Positions 1 through 13,798 of a stretch of DNA of 64,000 nucleotides are shown here, one piece after another. The DNA is taken from positions 32,639 through 96,638 of the forward strand of contig JAGEMR010000112.1 of the NCBI GenBank assembly GCA_021030915.1, given 5' to 3'. Source of the DNA: Astrothelium macrocarpum. Its lineage: Eukaryota > Ascomycota > Dothideomycetes > Trypetheliales > Trypetheliaceae. Position 1 is the first letter of the stretch. Each line of letters begins with the position of its first letter. The position numbers were made by a program, and so were the translations under genes. Below the pieces are notes generated by a model. The model searched no databases. It was not told the DNA's origin and was given only the letters and a program-made list of their open reading frames with translations.

Positions 1-1170
1 GCACTGAATCATACTCAACCAGAGAGCTTCTTCCATCAGCTTCCCGTGTACTTTCCTACGCAGCGAATTAGATCTAGTCTTGCCAAGAGCGGAAAGGAAC
101 AAAGAGAACAGCTGCCGACATACAAGATGATGAGTTAAGCCACTGATCATCCCAAGCCGGTTCCTCGACCAATTAATCGTTGATCTCCGAGGCAAATGCG
201 AACCTCAGAAAGCAATGAATACATAACAGTACCGCAGTAATTAGTATCGAGCCGTTCCAAATTCAACTTGGGATTGCTTTAGTATTGTTGGGTCTTATTA
301 CTGACTACGTTTTGCTAGGTATACATGATCTGCACTAACTGATACCGACGAATCGGCATCTTTTCCGGTCAATCACTATCCAAAACGACTGGCTGTTAGG
401 CAATAATCACTCCGATGGATTCTTCTTGATCAAGATCGCGAATCCTCACTTCCTTCTTCAACATTCGTCCTTGCCTCGCTTTCCTTTGATATCGGATAAG
501 AATGTCTTGGTGAATGAATGCAGCGACTCGAAACTCCACGAGCTACAAGTTTGCTGAGACGACAGTGATCACAGATATACAGCCAACGAGACGGGAGCAT
601 TGACCCGAATCCTTGCCGTCCAGCTTTGTTTGGGGCTTCAAGACAGCGGCGACCTACGTAATTCTGCAAAATTTTGATCTACAAATATGTGTCACTCTGG
701 TTGCCCTGTGCTCCTCTCCTTTTATCGTTTCCTCCGTCCTGGGATGGACTTTTAGTCGAACTTGCTCAGAGATCGCTGCCTTGCAATCGATTAAGCTTGC
801 GCCTGATACGTGGATTGCCATGGCTTCAAAAGATGACTTTGCCTCGAGAGTTTATTGTTTCAGTTGTACAACACAGAAAAGTGACCTGAAGTATGCTGTT
901 GGGAAACCTTGATTCCTTTGAGAGCCATGGAAATGCACATCCAAGGCAGAAAAGGCAAGCATATCTGGCGAGAACTTCCAAATTATCATCTAAATAGGAT
1001 CATCGAGGATATCAAGATATTACAGCCTAACCGCCCAGCTCGTAACTGCTCTCTTGAAACTTCAAGATTTCGAAAATTTAAAATGAACTGAAATCTTACC
1101 AAGATCTCGATAGTGTTGTATGTGGTATCGCTGTGGAACTGCAAGGTCAGGTCCAAAGGCGATTAGCCCC
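1..1170. other. no gene recognised
   Basis: Only short open frames under 100 codons occur here, on both strands. None has a recognisable domain, and none can be linked to another by plausible GT...AG introns. I see no repeat or RNA gene. Confidence 0.6.
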
Positions 1171-1996
1171 TTACGAATATGGACAAAAAAGAGCAAGAGT
1201 AGACGCGTTACTACGTTCTTGAGCTCTCGTAATTGAGCTTTTGCCTTCCGAATTCAACACCGCAGGATCTGCGCCGCGCGCAAGTAGTATTCTTGCTGCC
1301 TCAATCTTCTCTGCCTCAATGGCGTTGTGCAATGCAGTTCTAAAGAAAGGCTCGCGATAGTGATCATGTAGGTCCTCTTCCAACACCGCATTAACATCAG
1401 CACCTTTGTCGAGCAGGAATCCGAGGACATTTAGACTGTTAGAATATGCAGCTAGCTAGACAGCTTCCATCGGCTGAACCCGGGCGCCGTAATGAAGCAG
1501 GCGTTCTACAAATCTATGTCATGTCGGCTTGCGGCAAGCTCGATTGGCGTATTATGGAAGAAATCGCGGGCGAAATATTAGGACGGATTTCTGCCCGAAT
1601 CCATCCTATGATCGAGGAGAAAGTTCAAAAGGGCCGTGTGATTATATCGTATCGCATGGAGAACCCTGTCTCCGTGGAAATATCGACATTCGTGGCCGGC
1701 AATCTCTGGCTGTCGCTCGAACATAATTTCAAAAACTTCAATGAAGTCGGAAGAGGCAGCCCCACACGCGGTTTCCGAAAGCAGGGTCGAAATCAGGGAG
1801 ATGCCGAACAACTTCGGTCTGTTTCATCCACACGGCTGCAGATAGCAAGGGTTTGATGATCTTGGCATTTCTCAGCCAGCTGGGTATGTAGAGTGGCGTG
1901 GACGCGTCGAGCTTCACAGGAGCCCCCGTTCGCATATACCTGTATCATCCCGTTGGGCACGCCGTAAGGAGCTGGTGGGTCCGTTAATGTGCTCAT
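1171..1996 (-). pseudogene. decayed ankyrin-repeat protein gene
   Basis: The minus strand encodes successive ankyrin repeats. The last part (about 1440 down to 1171) reads LLDKGADVNAVLEED, then RTALHNAIEAEKIEAARILL and RGADPAVLNSEG before a stop. Upstream pieces such as NTPIELAASRHDID, LLHYGARVQPMEAV and AAVWMKQTEVVRHL are also ankyrin-like but lie in different frames. In-frame stops occur near 1578 (TAA after GRNPS) and near 1457 (TAG between MEAV and LAAYSN). One base appears to be missing near 1508, where DID should run into VERLLHYGA. A further frame change is needed near 1750-1800. Possible introns do not remove the stops, which fall inside conserved helices. Ankyrin repeats mediate protein-protein contacts, but the full architecture is lost. 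The ATG at 1996 (MSTLTDPP) is only a candidate start. Confidence 0.7.
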
Positions 1997-4900
1997 TGAG
2001 AAGAGATAGGATAGAGTAGAAGACTTGGATGACAGCAGCCTCGTAGTGTCAAAAGAGTGTATCATATTGTTTTACAAGACTGAGAGGGCACAAGGAAGGA
2101 TTGAGAGAAGACGAGGTTCAATAATTTTGAAGACTCACATTAAGTTAAGACCTTTGGCTGGGCTCCCGCGACATCAGCCTTAGGCCAACCGAACTTTCGG
2201 GCATCCATGAGGCATGGAAATGTAGAGAAGGTTCCGAACGGTACCGAATGTCACCAACTCTTTGTGTCTCGGAGCTCATTGGCTGATCCTACCAACGCCC
2301 TGTGTGTACATATTGATCGTCATAGCTATCCCTGTGTTGCTCACAGAGGATCCATCAGACGCGACTTGTCAAGGGGTTGCGCAGTAGGTGCTGTACAATC
2401 ATAGAGCAGAATCAGTAGGTACTTCTGTGGGTCTGGGATGGTCAGCGCGGACACGGACCAACCGCCGCGACCTCAGGGGGCGAATACATGGGATTGAGAA
2501 CGCGAATCCTTGAAAGCCACTGACGTAAAGCGGATCTTTACGCCGTCTAAATATCCCACTTCAGTCTTCTCCAATACAGACTTTCATGGTTGGCTATAGA
2601 AGCCCTTCCCCTTTTCTTTGAGGACTGAAGAACAAGGCTAAACTTCAATCGGGCTAAGATCAGCGGCTAATCTCCAAATGGAATGAGACGACAAAGAAGA
2701 TTCGGTTCAGAGACACAACTCTCATGGCGTCTGGGCTACCTTTGTCGCTCCTTCCAACTACACGATTTTGTCCGATAACTGAACCGCTTTATTCGGTCCA
2801 GTTTAGTTGCAGTCCGACCTCGGTACGCTTAGTATCCATGAAATTTGCGCGTTGCGCACGGTCTGAACGGTATTCTCTGTGGATCACGTCACATCAATGG
2901 CTATGGTTCAGCTAGCGTGATTTGATACTGTGTTCCACACGAACGGACAACTTGCTGCAAAAGTATTAGATTCTTCATCAGGCAATCGTATGCCTCTTTA
3001 TTGATGCCTGGGAGAGTGTGTTAACACGCAGTTTCTGAATCTACGACTTGTTGATTCGTATGAGAGAGTTTTTACAATGACCTTCAGAGATCCAGTATTT
3101 CGAGCCTGATACCATTCATGATAGTGCAAGATAATCACCGGAAGGCGATATCCTCGATTTAAGTATCTCCAATACTTGCCCTGTGGCGCTCGAGACGCTC
3201 GAAACAACAGCTCAACGAATGCCTAGCTTCGGATTGCGTGATGGATTGCTTACGCCTAACAGCCATTATTATCGATTGGCGATGCCTGCTTTCTACGGTT
3301 GTCGAAATGAAGCAAATTAGTCAATCGTCTTAGATGATGACTTAATACTGCCATCAAACATCGGGGCTCATTCGGAAGTATCCATCATGTTCGACGAAAA
3401 GACTTATCCTCTCAGAATTTTAGCAGCGGCTCATTATGATGGGACGAACGTCGAGCTTTATCTCACCAATAACGTGGAGTCATTGATGGAATCACAAAAA
3501 GCCAAACCATGATCCCACTATCCTGACACACTACTGTTTGTACTAGATTATGTAAAAATTTCACTCATAAGCACCACGCCTCCCAATGCAAGAAAAGCTG
3601 GACGATCTTGCCGTAGTAAGTACTCAGTCTAAGCCCACAGCCCAGCCTTCGTTTCGTGAGTGGTCGGTAAAGACGCTCTTAACGCATGACTGTTGTCTCA
3701 GCTGCGCGGTGGCGCGAGCAAAACAGGGTGCCTTTTCTGAACTGATTGTACTTGCGGCAATGAGGGCGGCTCGAAAAAGCATATCGACAAATTGGTGATC
3801 CAATCATATGTAGTTGCAATTACGTGATACCCTCCCACTTACTAAGAACGATAGAGAAGAAGAGATGGCTTGAGAACACGACCTCTTGCTTTTGGGACAC
3901 AGAATAGTATATCGTCTCGGGAAATCGACTTGCCACTTGAGGTATGTCGAAATGCATACGTGTTTTGATGAATATGAATTGAAGCAAGCGCAAGTCTCCT
4001 TATTTACCGAGACGAGAAAAATTCGAGGCATTGCTGAACTAAAGTAGAGCAAGGACCTTAACAACATGTGAAGCCCTTAATGGTCCTGATATCTAATGGA
4101 CCGACATAGGGTAATGAATAGCACTTGCGAGAAACGGCTTGAGCTCTGCAGGGGTTCAAGCGAGAGCAAGGATGTCCGATGAAATTAGCTAAAATTGTGG
4201 AAGAGATCATGTGCTTTGGAACATCTCCCGCCTTTGCATTCACATGTTTTTTATGACCCTCCGAGCCGTCGAATGTGATTGGCCGGACGGAAATAGCCAC
4301 CGAAGTCTTCCCCGCAATTTAATTGACGCCATGAATCTTCGCCAACATAGTCGACCATTACTCGCTAGCTTCTCGGGCTCAAACGCTAATCCGGAACAAA
4401 GGCACGGATGGCATTTAGGGAGGCGTGTCCACTTTCAAGGTACTCGGATTAAGCCGCTGCATACGCCGGCATGCACACGGGGCTGCAAATTACTTTTTAG
4501 GTAGGAGCACTTGTGCTGAAAACAGGTTTTGCCTGCTCGATCGGGATAAGTCGCCGTGGGGTTTGAGTCTCTGATTGCCACGCGGGAAAACCCTATCCAA
4601 CTTCATTTATCCTCGGTTCGATGCCGTGCAACCACCGGAAAACCTCCACGCGTCCTTCCGTGAATATGTCCTTCAATCACAATATCAGGACTCGAGTACG
4701 AAATGATATATGGTATGATATGTGATAACATGTATCATTGAATTTCAATGCACAGCGCTCTGATGGATTGCTCTTTTCTGTTTGCATGAGAAAACCTCGG
4801 CATTACTGACTACCTAGTCTGTCCAAGCTATGGCAAGACTTAGCAAACCATATATTTATGCAAGACGAAAGCGGAAACGCGAGACGGCGCGGCGAATCGT

Positions 4901-5241
4901 CCACATTCGACCAATGCCAGGCCGAGGTTGAACAAAGTAGTCCAGCTCGGCCGTGATTCAGCACACCGTCGCTAGACCTGTCTCCATCCGGGACTACGAA
5001 GTTGCCGCTCATGGAATATTCTCCGTTGAAACAGGCCTTAGTGGCAATCGACTCGTTTAGATACCTGGTCATGTAATATGCAGCGGTGTCAACCGGAACC
5101 CTCTCTCGTCTACCGACTTTCAGCAGAAACCGTCAGTTATGGCAAGAATCAGCCTTAAAATGCTGCTGCCATCTCCCAAAAGGACGACTGTGGTGTGCCC
5201 TTTCCCCTGCTCTCGCAGTCTTGGTATAATCTCTCTGCAAG
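1997..5241. other. 3.2-kb gene-poor stretch
   Basis: All frames here are short and lack domains or a convincing exon chain. GC content looks like that of the neighbouring genes, so this does not resemble the AT-rich mutated elements further right. The last few hundred bases are presumably the promoter of the esterase gene, with a TATAAT-like string at about 5223, very close to the start codon. A B-box-like GGTTCGATGCC at about 4615 has no matching tRNA structure. Confidence 0.5.
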
Positions 5242-7015
5242 ATGCGCGTGCTTGATACGTTCCTGCTCTACGCCACCTGCATATCGGCAGCAACACTTGG
5301 CACCAGGCAAGCCGGTCCTTCAGTGACCATCACCAATGGCACTGTCATAGGCTCAACGTCTGGTGGTGTGGACTCCTTCAAAGGCATTCCATTTGCGCAG
5401 CCTCCCGTTGGCGGTCTCCGTCTCAAGCCTCCGCAACCTCTGAATGCCAGCTTCGGAACTATCACTGCTACTGGCACCCCCACAGCATGCCCGCAATTCG
5501 AATTTGAGATCAACTTCAGCAGCCTCGCAGACCTTCCAACATCGGTGATAGGGGAACTTGAAGATACGCCGTTTGGACAAACAATTTCCAATGACGGGGA
5601 AGACTGCTTGACGTTGAACGTACAACGACCCTCGACAGCGACTTCATCATCCAAGTTGCCAGTTCTTTTCTGGATCTTTGGTGGTGGATTCGAGTTTGGA
5701 TCAACGCAAAGTTACGATGGAACCAGTATTATCCAACGATCTGTGGCCGCTGGTCAGGATGTGATTTATGTAGCTGTGAATTATCGTGTCGGGGGCTTTG
5801 GTTTCCTTGCGGGAAGTGAATTGGCTGAGGAAGGTAGTACCAATCTTGGATTAAGAGACCAGCGCCTTGGACTCGAATGGGTTGCGGAGAACATTGCTGC
5901 CTTTGGTGGAGACCCAACAAGGGTGACGATTTGGGGAGAGAGTGCAGGTCAGTACCGTTTCGTCATATCTCCCGTATAGGGCGGTCGCATTCAGATTTGC
6001 TAACATGACCGCAGGTAGCATTTCCGTCTTTGACCAAACAGTCATCAATGGTGGTGATAATACCTACAATGGACAATCTCTGTTCCGGGGTGCAATTATG
6101 GATTCCGGCTCCGTTATCCCTGCTGACAATGTCAGCGCTCCTCAAGCTCAAGACATCTTCAATACTGTGGCTGAAAGTGCTGGTTGCTCTGGCTCATCCG
6201 ATGTCCTTGTTTGTCTTCGTAGCGTAGACTACACCACTTTCCTCAATGCTGCCAACTCTGTTCCCGGCATTCTGTCCTACCGTTCTGTTGATCTTAGCTA
6301 TCTCCCTCGTCCCGATCCAGGGAACAGCTTCTTCTCTCAATCTCCTGAGCTGTCAGTCCAAAGTGGTGCCTTCACGAAAGTCCCTATCATTATCGGTGAT
6401 CAAGAGGATGAAGGCACTCTCTTTTCCCTTTTCCAAAGCAACATCACCGACACTGCGGAACTCATTTCTTACCTTGCTACTTACTTCCCTGGAAATCCAG
6501 ATGCCGTTTCCGACGTTACTGGCCTTGTCGCTAATTATCCGGATGATCTTGGCCAGTCAGGCTCTCCCTTCAATACTTCAATTACCAACGAAATCTACCC
6601 GCAATACAAGCGCCTTGCAGCTATTCTGGGCGATGTTACTTTCACTCTTTCTCGACGTATCTATCTCGATATTGTCTCTTCCCAAGTGCCTGCCTGGTCG
6701 TACCTCTCCAGCTACTTCTTCGGAACTCCTATTCTCGGCACATTTCACGGATCGGACCTCCTCTATGCATATGCGGATCTGGGTCCACTTACGGTGCCCA
6801 CTGAGACCATCCAAAGCTACTATATTGCATTTGTGAATGGGTTGAATCCTAATGGTGCGGGAACTGCTGCACCATTGATTGACTGGCCCCAATACACGAC
6901 AGACAGTCCCCAATTGTTGAATTTGTTGGCATTGAGTAACACATTGACTCCAGATACTTTCAGAACCAATGCCTCAGATTATCTGTCTTCGAAAATCAGC
7001 GCCTTCAGGGTTTGA
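5242..7015 (+). CDS. secreted type-B carboxylesterase/lipase
   Basis: Two exons, 5242-5947 and 6015-7015, are joined across a 67-nt GT...AG intron that interrupts the nucleophile glycine codon. They give 568 residues, a usual length for fungal type-B carboxylesterases (alpha/beta-hydrolase fold, hydrolysis of carboxylic esters). Residues 1-20 form a signal peptide ending near SAATLG. The oxyanion-hole motif GGGFEFGS lies near residue 150. The nucleophile elbow is GGDPTRVTIWGESAGS, with Ser234 split from its following Gly by the intron. The acid is probably Glu368 in GDQEDEGTLF, and the base His480 in TFHGSDLLYAY, so the triad is complete. NFS, NVS, NIT and NTS sequons fit a secreted glycoprotein. 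The substrate cannot be told from sequence. The ATG was chosen because it starts the signal peptide. Confidence 0.93.
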
Positions 7016-10000
7016 GGAGATGCCGAGGGGCCATTTAGTCTGAGCGAAATGTTATAGTCGCAAACTGGACTGAGCATAGGTAAAACTGGATGACTGGTAA
7101 TGATGCGTGCTTGGCCGAACACGATAATGACTAGTTGATATCAGCGGCTCGGTTCAAGGCTTGAAAAGATTTCTTAAGTCTGAACGACACATATTGTAAA
7201 TACGCATTCGATTTCTAGTATATACAATATCACGCATGATATCTTTTCTAAATCTTGGTGCAGTACGCAATTGGGATCTTGGTGATTATCAAGAATCGCA
7301 GTTACCAAGTAAATGATAGGTCCGAAGCACCTCACTGAGCTCCGCATTAGAGAGGACGGTTCAATACCGCATCGGTATAACAGGCTTAACTGATAGTCAT
7401 GCCCGACTATCTTATTTCCAGAGATCTTGTTCGAAGCCTTCGAGATACTGCCTTTTGCTAAGCTGAGCTGGTAGCCAATAGAGGGTCTTGCGAGACTTCA
7501 TTTGCATATTCTAGCATCGAAAAACTTACAATCGCGAATAGCTGTTCAAAATGAACAGTGCGCCATGGATAGCCAAGCCTTTCCAAACTCTCGTCGCCAG
7601 ACTTCTGGCCCTGGCCGATGGAAAGGTGACGCCTGGGTCATAGGCGGTGATCGATACGATAATATTCGCGGCCCCAACACAAGCTTGCGCCTGGCACTCA
7701 ACTTGCATCATTCGCGGCAATATTAAGTGTGGATCCGCTTTACCCGTCCCAGTGTCAGTATCTAGAAATCACAGCGGCAAGATGCCGACGTTCCAAAGAT
7801 GCGAAATGATTTGCATCAAGGGCCTGTTGAGCATGACGAAATGCTTGCCAGATAACGTTTTATTGGTCGAGTGTTGTCTGAATTGTTTAGCCCTTTGCCC
7901 TCTACATCTCCGAGAATACGTCTCTTTCCAATCATAGCATTCGAGCACCTTCTTGGCGTTACTTTGTGAGGTGATCCTAGTAGCGTTGCAGTTGTTTTAG
8001 CCTATTCGGCCTTTGAAGTTCGAGGTACACGTTGATAGCTACGTGAGTCCTCGATTAATTGAGTTTGCAGACTTTATTAGGTATCATAACTAATGAGGAT
8101 CTCCGTATGCAATGGCTCTTGCCTGATGTTCAACTGCGAAGCCTGGAGAATCCACTTCGGTCGATAAGAATGCATAATGTGGAGTAGCTGTTTGATCCCG
8201 GAGAATGTAATACTCTCTTAGGACCTATCTACACGAGTAGACTGAAAAAAAGACATAGCATGGACGATTTCAGTATTTTTACGCGAATAGCATGACTCCA
8301 TCGGACAGATCAGAATTGCATGACTGGGCAATCTTTGCCTTTAAGACAGCCTTTCTTCCAGTTTGGAATCGTGGCGGCATGCGCTGCGTTTTGTCGACAT
8401 GTTCAATAGCTCTTGAGTGCACTTGCCGCTCGGGTTGATGTGTACTCATGTAGCCTGCATGGCAACAATATCAAGTGCCTGTAGAGTTTCTTCACTTCAG
8501 CAAATGTATTGAAGCTTTCAAGAGGGCGCAGAGAGAGCTAAAGGACAATCCTTCGATGCGTGCCGACTCTTCAACTTCATTTTTAGTGAATCTGTAACGT
8601 ATCCAAAACTGCTGTCAAAGACCAACTATAGTATCTCAGCCGTAGAGATTACTCTCATAGCTATTGGCCCCTTAATCATGTATTCAGAGAGGTGCAAATA
8701 CACTTAGATTTTTGAAGTGGCGTTTTTCCAAGCGGGAGAGGAACGTTCGTTTGATCGTATTTCTCTTATCCGGCTTATCTCCTTCCTATGTTGAGTACAA
8801 GGCACCTGGGTGTAAACAATGTCTTGGGGTCTTGTGTGTTATATCCTTGGCCTGGTCAGTCGCCAGGTCATTTTGATGACGGTCCTTAACCATCTCATCT
8901 CAATTATTAATTGGCAGTGGTTTTCTTTGGCCTTGGCCTTTCGGTATTGTTTACTATTTGGACCATGACGTAACCGCTGGGTCAGCAATAATTTCTTGGG
9001 CTATTGCAAAAAAGTCAATCAGTATTGCTGTCCGGCGATAGAGTGTGGAAGAAAATGAGTACGATGTCGCTGAAAGGTGAACGTCATATCTGTATAAGTG
9101 TGTGCTAGATGGAACATATTCTGGAAATTTATTCTTACTCCATTTTCACCGCTGAAAAGGAACCAGCTACCTTTACAGCCAAGGACAAAGAATCTATCTT
9201 CTGGACATAATTTGCCTTCCAACAAACGAACCAGAGGCTCAATCCTTTCAGTCATGCTTAAATGGATTACAATTCAATATTTTGGTGAGTTGATGGTCTC
9301 CTTCGTAATTCATTCCACAAGGGTCCTGTAGAAATCCTGGTCGTGATATCGTGCACTGATTAATTCGTAGCAAACTGGCAATGTTTTGCGTAGATCCACA
9401 GAGTTTGGCGATCCTTGGACAAAGAACCGATCCAGATCCCGAAGTTGAAAGTATTTCGTCGACGGTATGTTGATTGAATGTGCTTAGTCTGGTCTCAGTG
9501 TCTTGGAAAAGTCTTATCAGTAATAATCTTCAATGCAAGGTCATTATGAGTGCAGCCAGCTTTATCAATACTTTGTCTAGATCCTGCAAGGCGGGCGCCA
9601 TATATACATTGCTTCAATTTCGATGCAAGCCAAACCAATGGGTCTGAAACAGCGATCTTAGCGTCCCGCTCATGCATGCAGCCAAACTAAGGGTTCAGCT
9701 ACTTACGATTCAGCCTCGCATGACCCAGACAATTCTCTGCCACGCAACTTCTATCAATTTGTCCATTCCAAATTTTAAGAACGTCCAAAACGACTGCACC
9801 CAGAGCAAGATATAATAGACCAAAAATTCGACATCGACTCAAGTCGAGATTACCACAGCAAGAATAGCAGCAATGAGAGATTTCGGATGAGGTCGAGCAA
9901 GCGGTTGAGTGGTACGGATAGATTAAGCTTCAGTGACTTGAGGAGGTAGTAGTGGCTTGGATCGATTAGTCCGGGCAACAGACGCCTTTACCGTGGTTTC

Positions 10001-11589
10001 CATGACAGTCGTCCAACCCCAGGATTCAATGACGGGCTTACCGTGGTGACGGATTCGGTTCTTTGGAGCTGGTATCCCGAGCAAAGCTGGCCTCCGGCCG
10101 CCCACCCCTCATCCCTGTCGTCAACAACGAATACGAGTGCACTAGAATGCCTTGGGCGGGTGATACTCCTCGTATTGAGATGATCAGAGGCGGGGTTCGC
10201 TGCATATACCTCTGGTGGGTGGAACTGCTTCGCGTTTGGCGTGCGCCATCAGTTGCCTCAGACGCGGGACAAGCAGATGGCGAGAAGCTGAAAGCTTAGC
10301 AACAAGGATGGTGTTGCTATGAAATCGGGGCGAAGATTGGGATCCGGGGTCGGAACAATCAATCACCGAGGGGGACATTCACGCGCAAGCAGCAACACCA
10401 CCCACGTTCACCGGTCGAAACCGCTTTGCCGTTGTACATGACAGACTCCCTCCTCCGTGAGCGTAATCCTATAGGGCTGATGTTCCAGACATGACGTCCG
10501 TCCAAGCGGTCGACTCATAATTCATCTGACTGTGAGCCGCGTCTTCCTTCCGCCTTGCGACATCACCGCTAATCAGCCAAGCGCAAATTGCCCTGTTGCC
10601 TGCGAGCTCTTATCCAGTTGGATGACAGGGCATGTAGCATCACACAGTGAGCCTCAGCCCCTTTAGAAATGCATCTCAACGATTTGGTATGACTTCTTAT
10701 TACCTCGTGGTTACAGTACATGCCTAAGCACTCTCACGTAAGCTACACGATCTTCTTTCCCATCTGCCCTACGGCCATCCCGTACTCATCATCTCGATTA
10801 CATGCACGCCTCGCAGAAAAATTTTCTAGTTGAATTGAGGTTGCTTCGCTTGATTGGACATGATCATGCTTGACTGCCTCGCCAAAGCCACCAAGTCTTG
10901 TCGCAAGTGCCCAGACTCATTTCTATGATGCTTTGGCTTGGAGATGCGGCATCCTCGCTTCAGTGTTCAACGTTGCTCATCCCTGGAATACTTTTGAGCT
11001 CCCATTGGTGACTACATATCGGGGTACTGTAGCTTCTTCTCATGTTCGTTTGTTCATTTCTTTTTTCTCCCGTATCCTCGCTCAAATGGGTCTCTGGCGT
11101 TTCTTAATTGAGTTGTTGATCAGCGATATGTCATGTTACACGGCAAACCAGTTCCCGCGCTGGCACTTGCCTTTCTCGTGACCATGCCGCTTTTCCCTAA
11201 CACATCCATCTCTTATGCGGTAAAGAGGATTCTGCAACACAAACTGGCCTTTTGTCCAAGTATCAACCCTGAACCTGGATTCTAAATAGAGTGGCCGTGG
11301 ATTGCCGTGTTTAGGGACAGCTCAGCCGCTAAGCTTACACTTTCATGACTCCGAAGGTCAACTTTCAAGCCGCTTCTGGGACCAATGGCGGTCAGCGCCA
11401 CTACACTGCCGAGAATACATCCTCGCAGGGGGTTAAGCTGAAGCTCGACGAATATTACCTTATAGAGTAGACTGGCATTGATTATGAACGGAATGATTTA
11501 TAGTCCCACCCTCGGTAGGTTGAAACTTGCTCAAAGCTACTCACCTTTCATTAATCCTTCTCATTACATCTCAATCAAGGATACTTACA
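7016..11589. other. 4.5-kb intergenic stretch
   Basis: I can assign no gene. A minus-strand frame at 7526-7720 and plus frames at 7502-7937 and 10870-11181 have no recognisable motif and no supporting splice chain. Base composition is ordinary. The right end is the laccase promoter region. Decayed gene relics cannot be excluded. Confidence 0.45.
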
Positions 11590-13798
11590 ATGGGATTTCT
11601 CAATTCCTGTTGGGATGCATTTCTTCTCCTTTCAAGCTACAATCCCTTGAACGGCTATGAGCGCCACCAAAACCCTCTGCACTTGCCACAGGAGCTTCCA
11701 GAAAGCACTTCAACTGCTGGCCTCTCCTTTCAACCACAGAACTCTTCCATTACATGTCAATATCCTCCTGGATGGACGTATTGTGGTTCCGCAAACGACA
11801 GATCTTGTTGGCTCAAGAACACTGGAAAGGTCTCTGGTCCAAGCGAGTATAACATTAGCACAGATTATGAGAATTCTTGGCCCACGGGCGTTCTTCGGGA
11901 ATACTGGTTGAATGTCACGGAACTCCCAATAGCTCCAGATGGCTACCTGAAGCCCACAGGACTGGTGTTCAACAATACATACCCCGGCCCAGTGTTGCAG
12001 GCATGCTGGGGTGACACCATTCGAGTGCATGTCACGAATTTCATCAAAACAGAAGGGACCACCATTCATTGGCATGGTATTCGGCAACTCAATACCACGC
12101 AAATGGATGGTGTGAATGGCGTCACTCAATGCCCAATTCCCGAGAAAGATGAATTTACGTACCAATTCCTGGCCCAGCAGTACGGCCACACCTGGTACCA
12201 TAGCCATTACCAGACTCAATACTCTGATGGCGTTATGGGAGGGCTCGTTATCTATGGACCTAGCAGTGCCAACTACGATGAAGCGTTCCTGCCTGCCTTG
12301 ATCAATGATTGGGTCCATGATAACACCACCAATGTTCTGCGACAAGAACTCGCTGAAGGCGTTCCGACGGCAAATAGTCTCTTGGTGAACGGAACAGGTA
12401 AGGCATTGATCCAATAATCTTACAAGCTATAAGCTTAACATGTGTCAGGTAATTTTAGATGCAGTGATCTTGATCCTTTCTGCTGTGATAATAATACGCC
12501 GCATTCACCTCCTCGGGATCAAAGATGCCCTTCCTCGGCTTTGAATACAGCTAGAAACCAAACCAGTGGGTACTTTCAGAAGGTCTTTACCAAGGGCAAG
12601 CGCTACCTTCTCCGACTGGTGAATTCGTCTGCCGAATCGATGTTCATATTCTCCATCGACGAGCATGAGTTGGAGGTTATCGCAGCAGATTTGGTCCCAA
12701 TCCGGCCATACAATACATCATCAATATTCATCGGCATTGGTAAGTGGACTCGTACGTTATTGATCGACGCCACTGACGTGACTTATCTTAGGTCAACGTT
12801 ATACCGTTGTTGTCAGAGCTAATCCCAAGCATCCTTCTGCCAACGAAAAATACTGGTTGCGAACCCGTATAGCTCAAGGCTGTGGTTCAGTTGAACAAGA
12901 TGATGAGGAAACAGGTGTGATCTCATACAACCAAACCTCTCCCATCACAGTCCTGCCGACTACTGTTCCCAACGATGGCCGGATTGCTTGTGAAGACGAG
13001 CCACTCGCAAGCCTTGTCCCAATCGTTCAGTGGAATGTCACTAAACTCGACAATGCGCCAAATGAGGCCGAACTAGCCGATTATTCTTATATTGCAGATA
13101 TCACCGACAAGAAATTCCATAATTTCGTTCGTTGGGCTTTGACTGATACCCCTCTCTACATTAACTATTCCAATCCTTCCATACTGAATATAAGTGGTAC
13201 TGAGAGAGATAAAAATTATGCGGCTATCGACTGTAAGTCGTCTCTCCACCTCATGTCTTAACGGAGTCTTTACTCAATCTTTCTAGACAATTTCAAGGGA
13301 AATTTTGTTGTCCTAGTTGTTGATGGCATCAATCTCCCCAACAGCGGCAAGCAAAACACTCCCGCTGCTCATCCTATCCACATGCACGGTCATGACTTTG
13401 TTATCCTCGACCAAAGCGACGCTGGCTTTGATCCGGCAACCGCCCTGACCAAATTCAAATTTAAAAATCCGCCAAGGCGAGACGTCGCTATGTTGACTGC
13501 TGGTGGTTACTTAGCGATGGGATTCCAGCCTGACAACCCTGGTATTTGGCTGGTCCATTGTCACATTGTAAGTGCATGCCAGATCCGCGATAATCACGGC
13601 CGATTTCACATGCGAATTCCTACTAATGCGTGGATATAGGCTTGGCACGCCTCCTCTGGTCTTGCTCTGCAAATCTTCGAGCGCACAGGAGACATCTCCA
13701 AAGCCATCGGTCCTGATGCGCTCAAAGGCACCGAGGAGGTTTGCGATCGTTGGCGCGACTTCAATCTTCAATTCAATCAGATCGACTCTGGCATCTAA
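11590..13798 (+). CDS. ascomycete-type laccase (multicopper oxidase)
   Basis: Five exons, 11590-12397, 12449-12739, 12792-13232, 13287-13567 and 13640-13798, are joined over four introns of 51-72 nt with compatible phases. They give 659 residues. All four copper-binding motifs are present: HWHG (residues 160-163), HSH (204-206), HPIHMHGHD in exon 4, and HCHIAWHASSGLAL spanning the last intron. These hold the T1 site and the T2/T3 trinuclear cluster. Leu follows the last Gly at the axial T1 position, a feature usually linked to higher redox potential. The protein ends in DSGI, the C-terminal plug typical of ascomycete laccases. Many N-glycosylation sequons fit secretion. Laccases oxidise phenols with O2 in lignin, melanin or detoxification chemistry. 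An in-frame ATG at 11527 would add 21 residues resembling a signal peptide, so the true start is uncertain. Confidence 0.95.

Noticed and set aside
4600..4640. B-box-like GGTTCGATGCC, possible tRNA (also GGTTCGATACC near 16444)
   Set aside because: No A box or foldable cloverleaf lies upstream of either.
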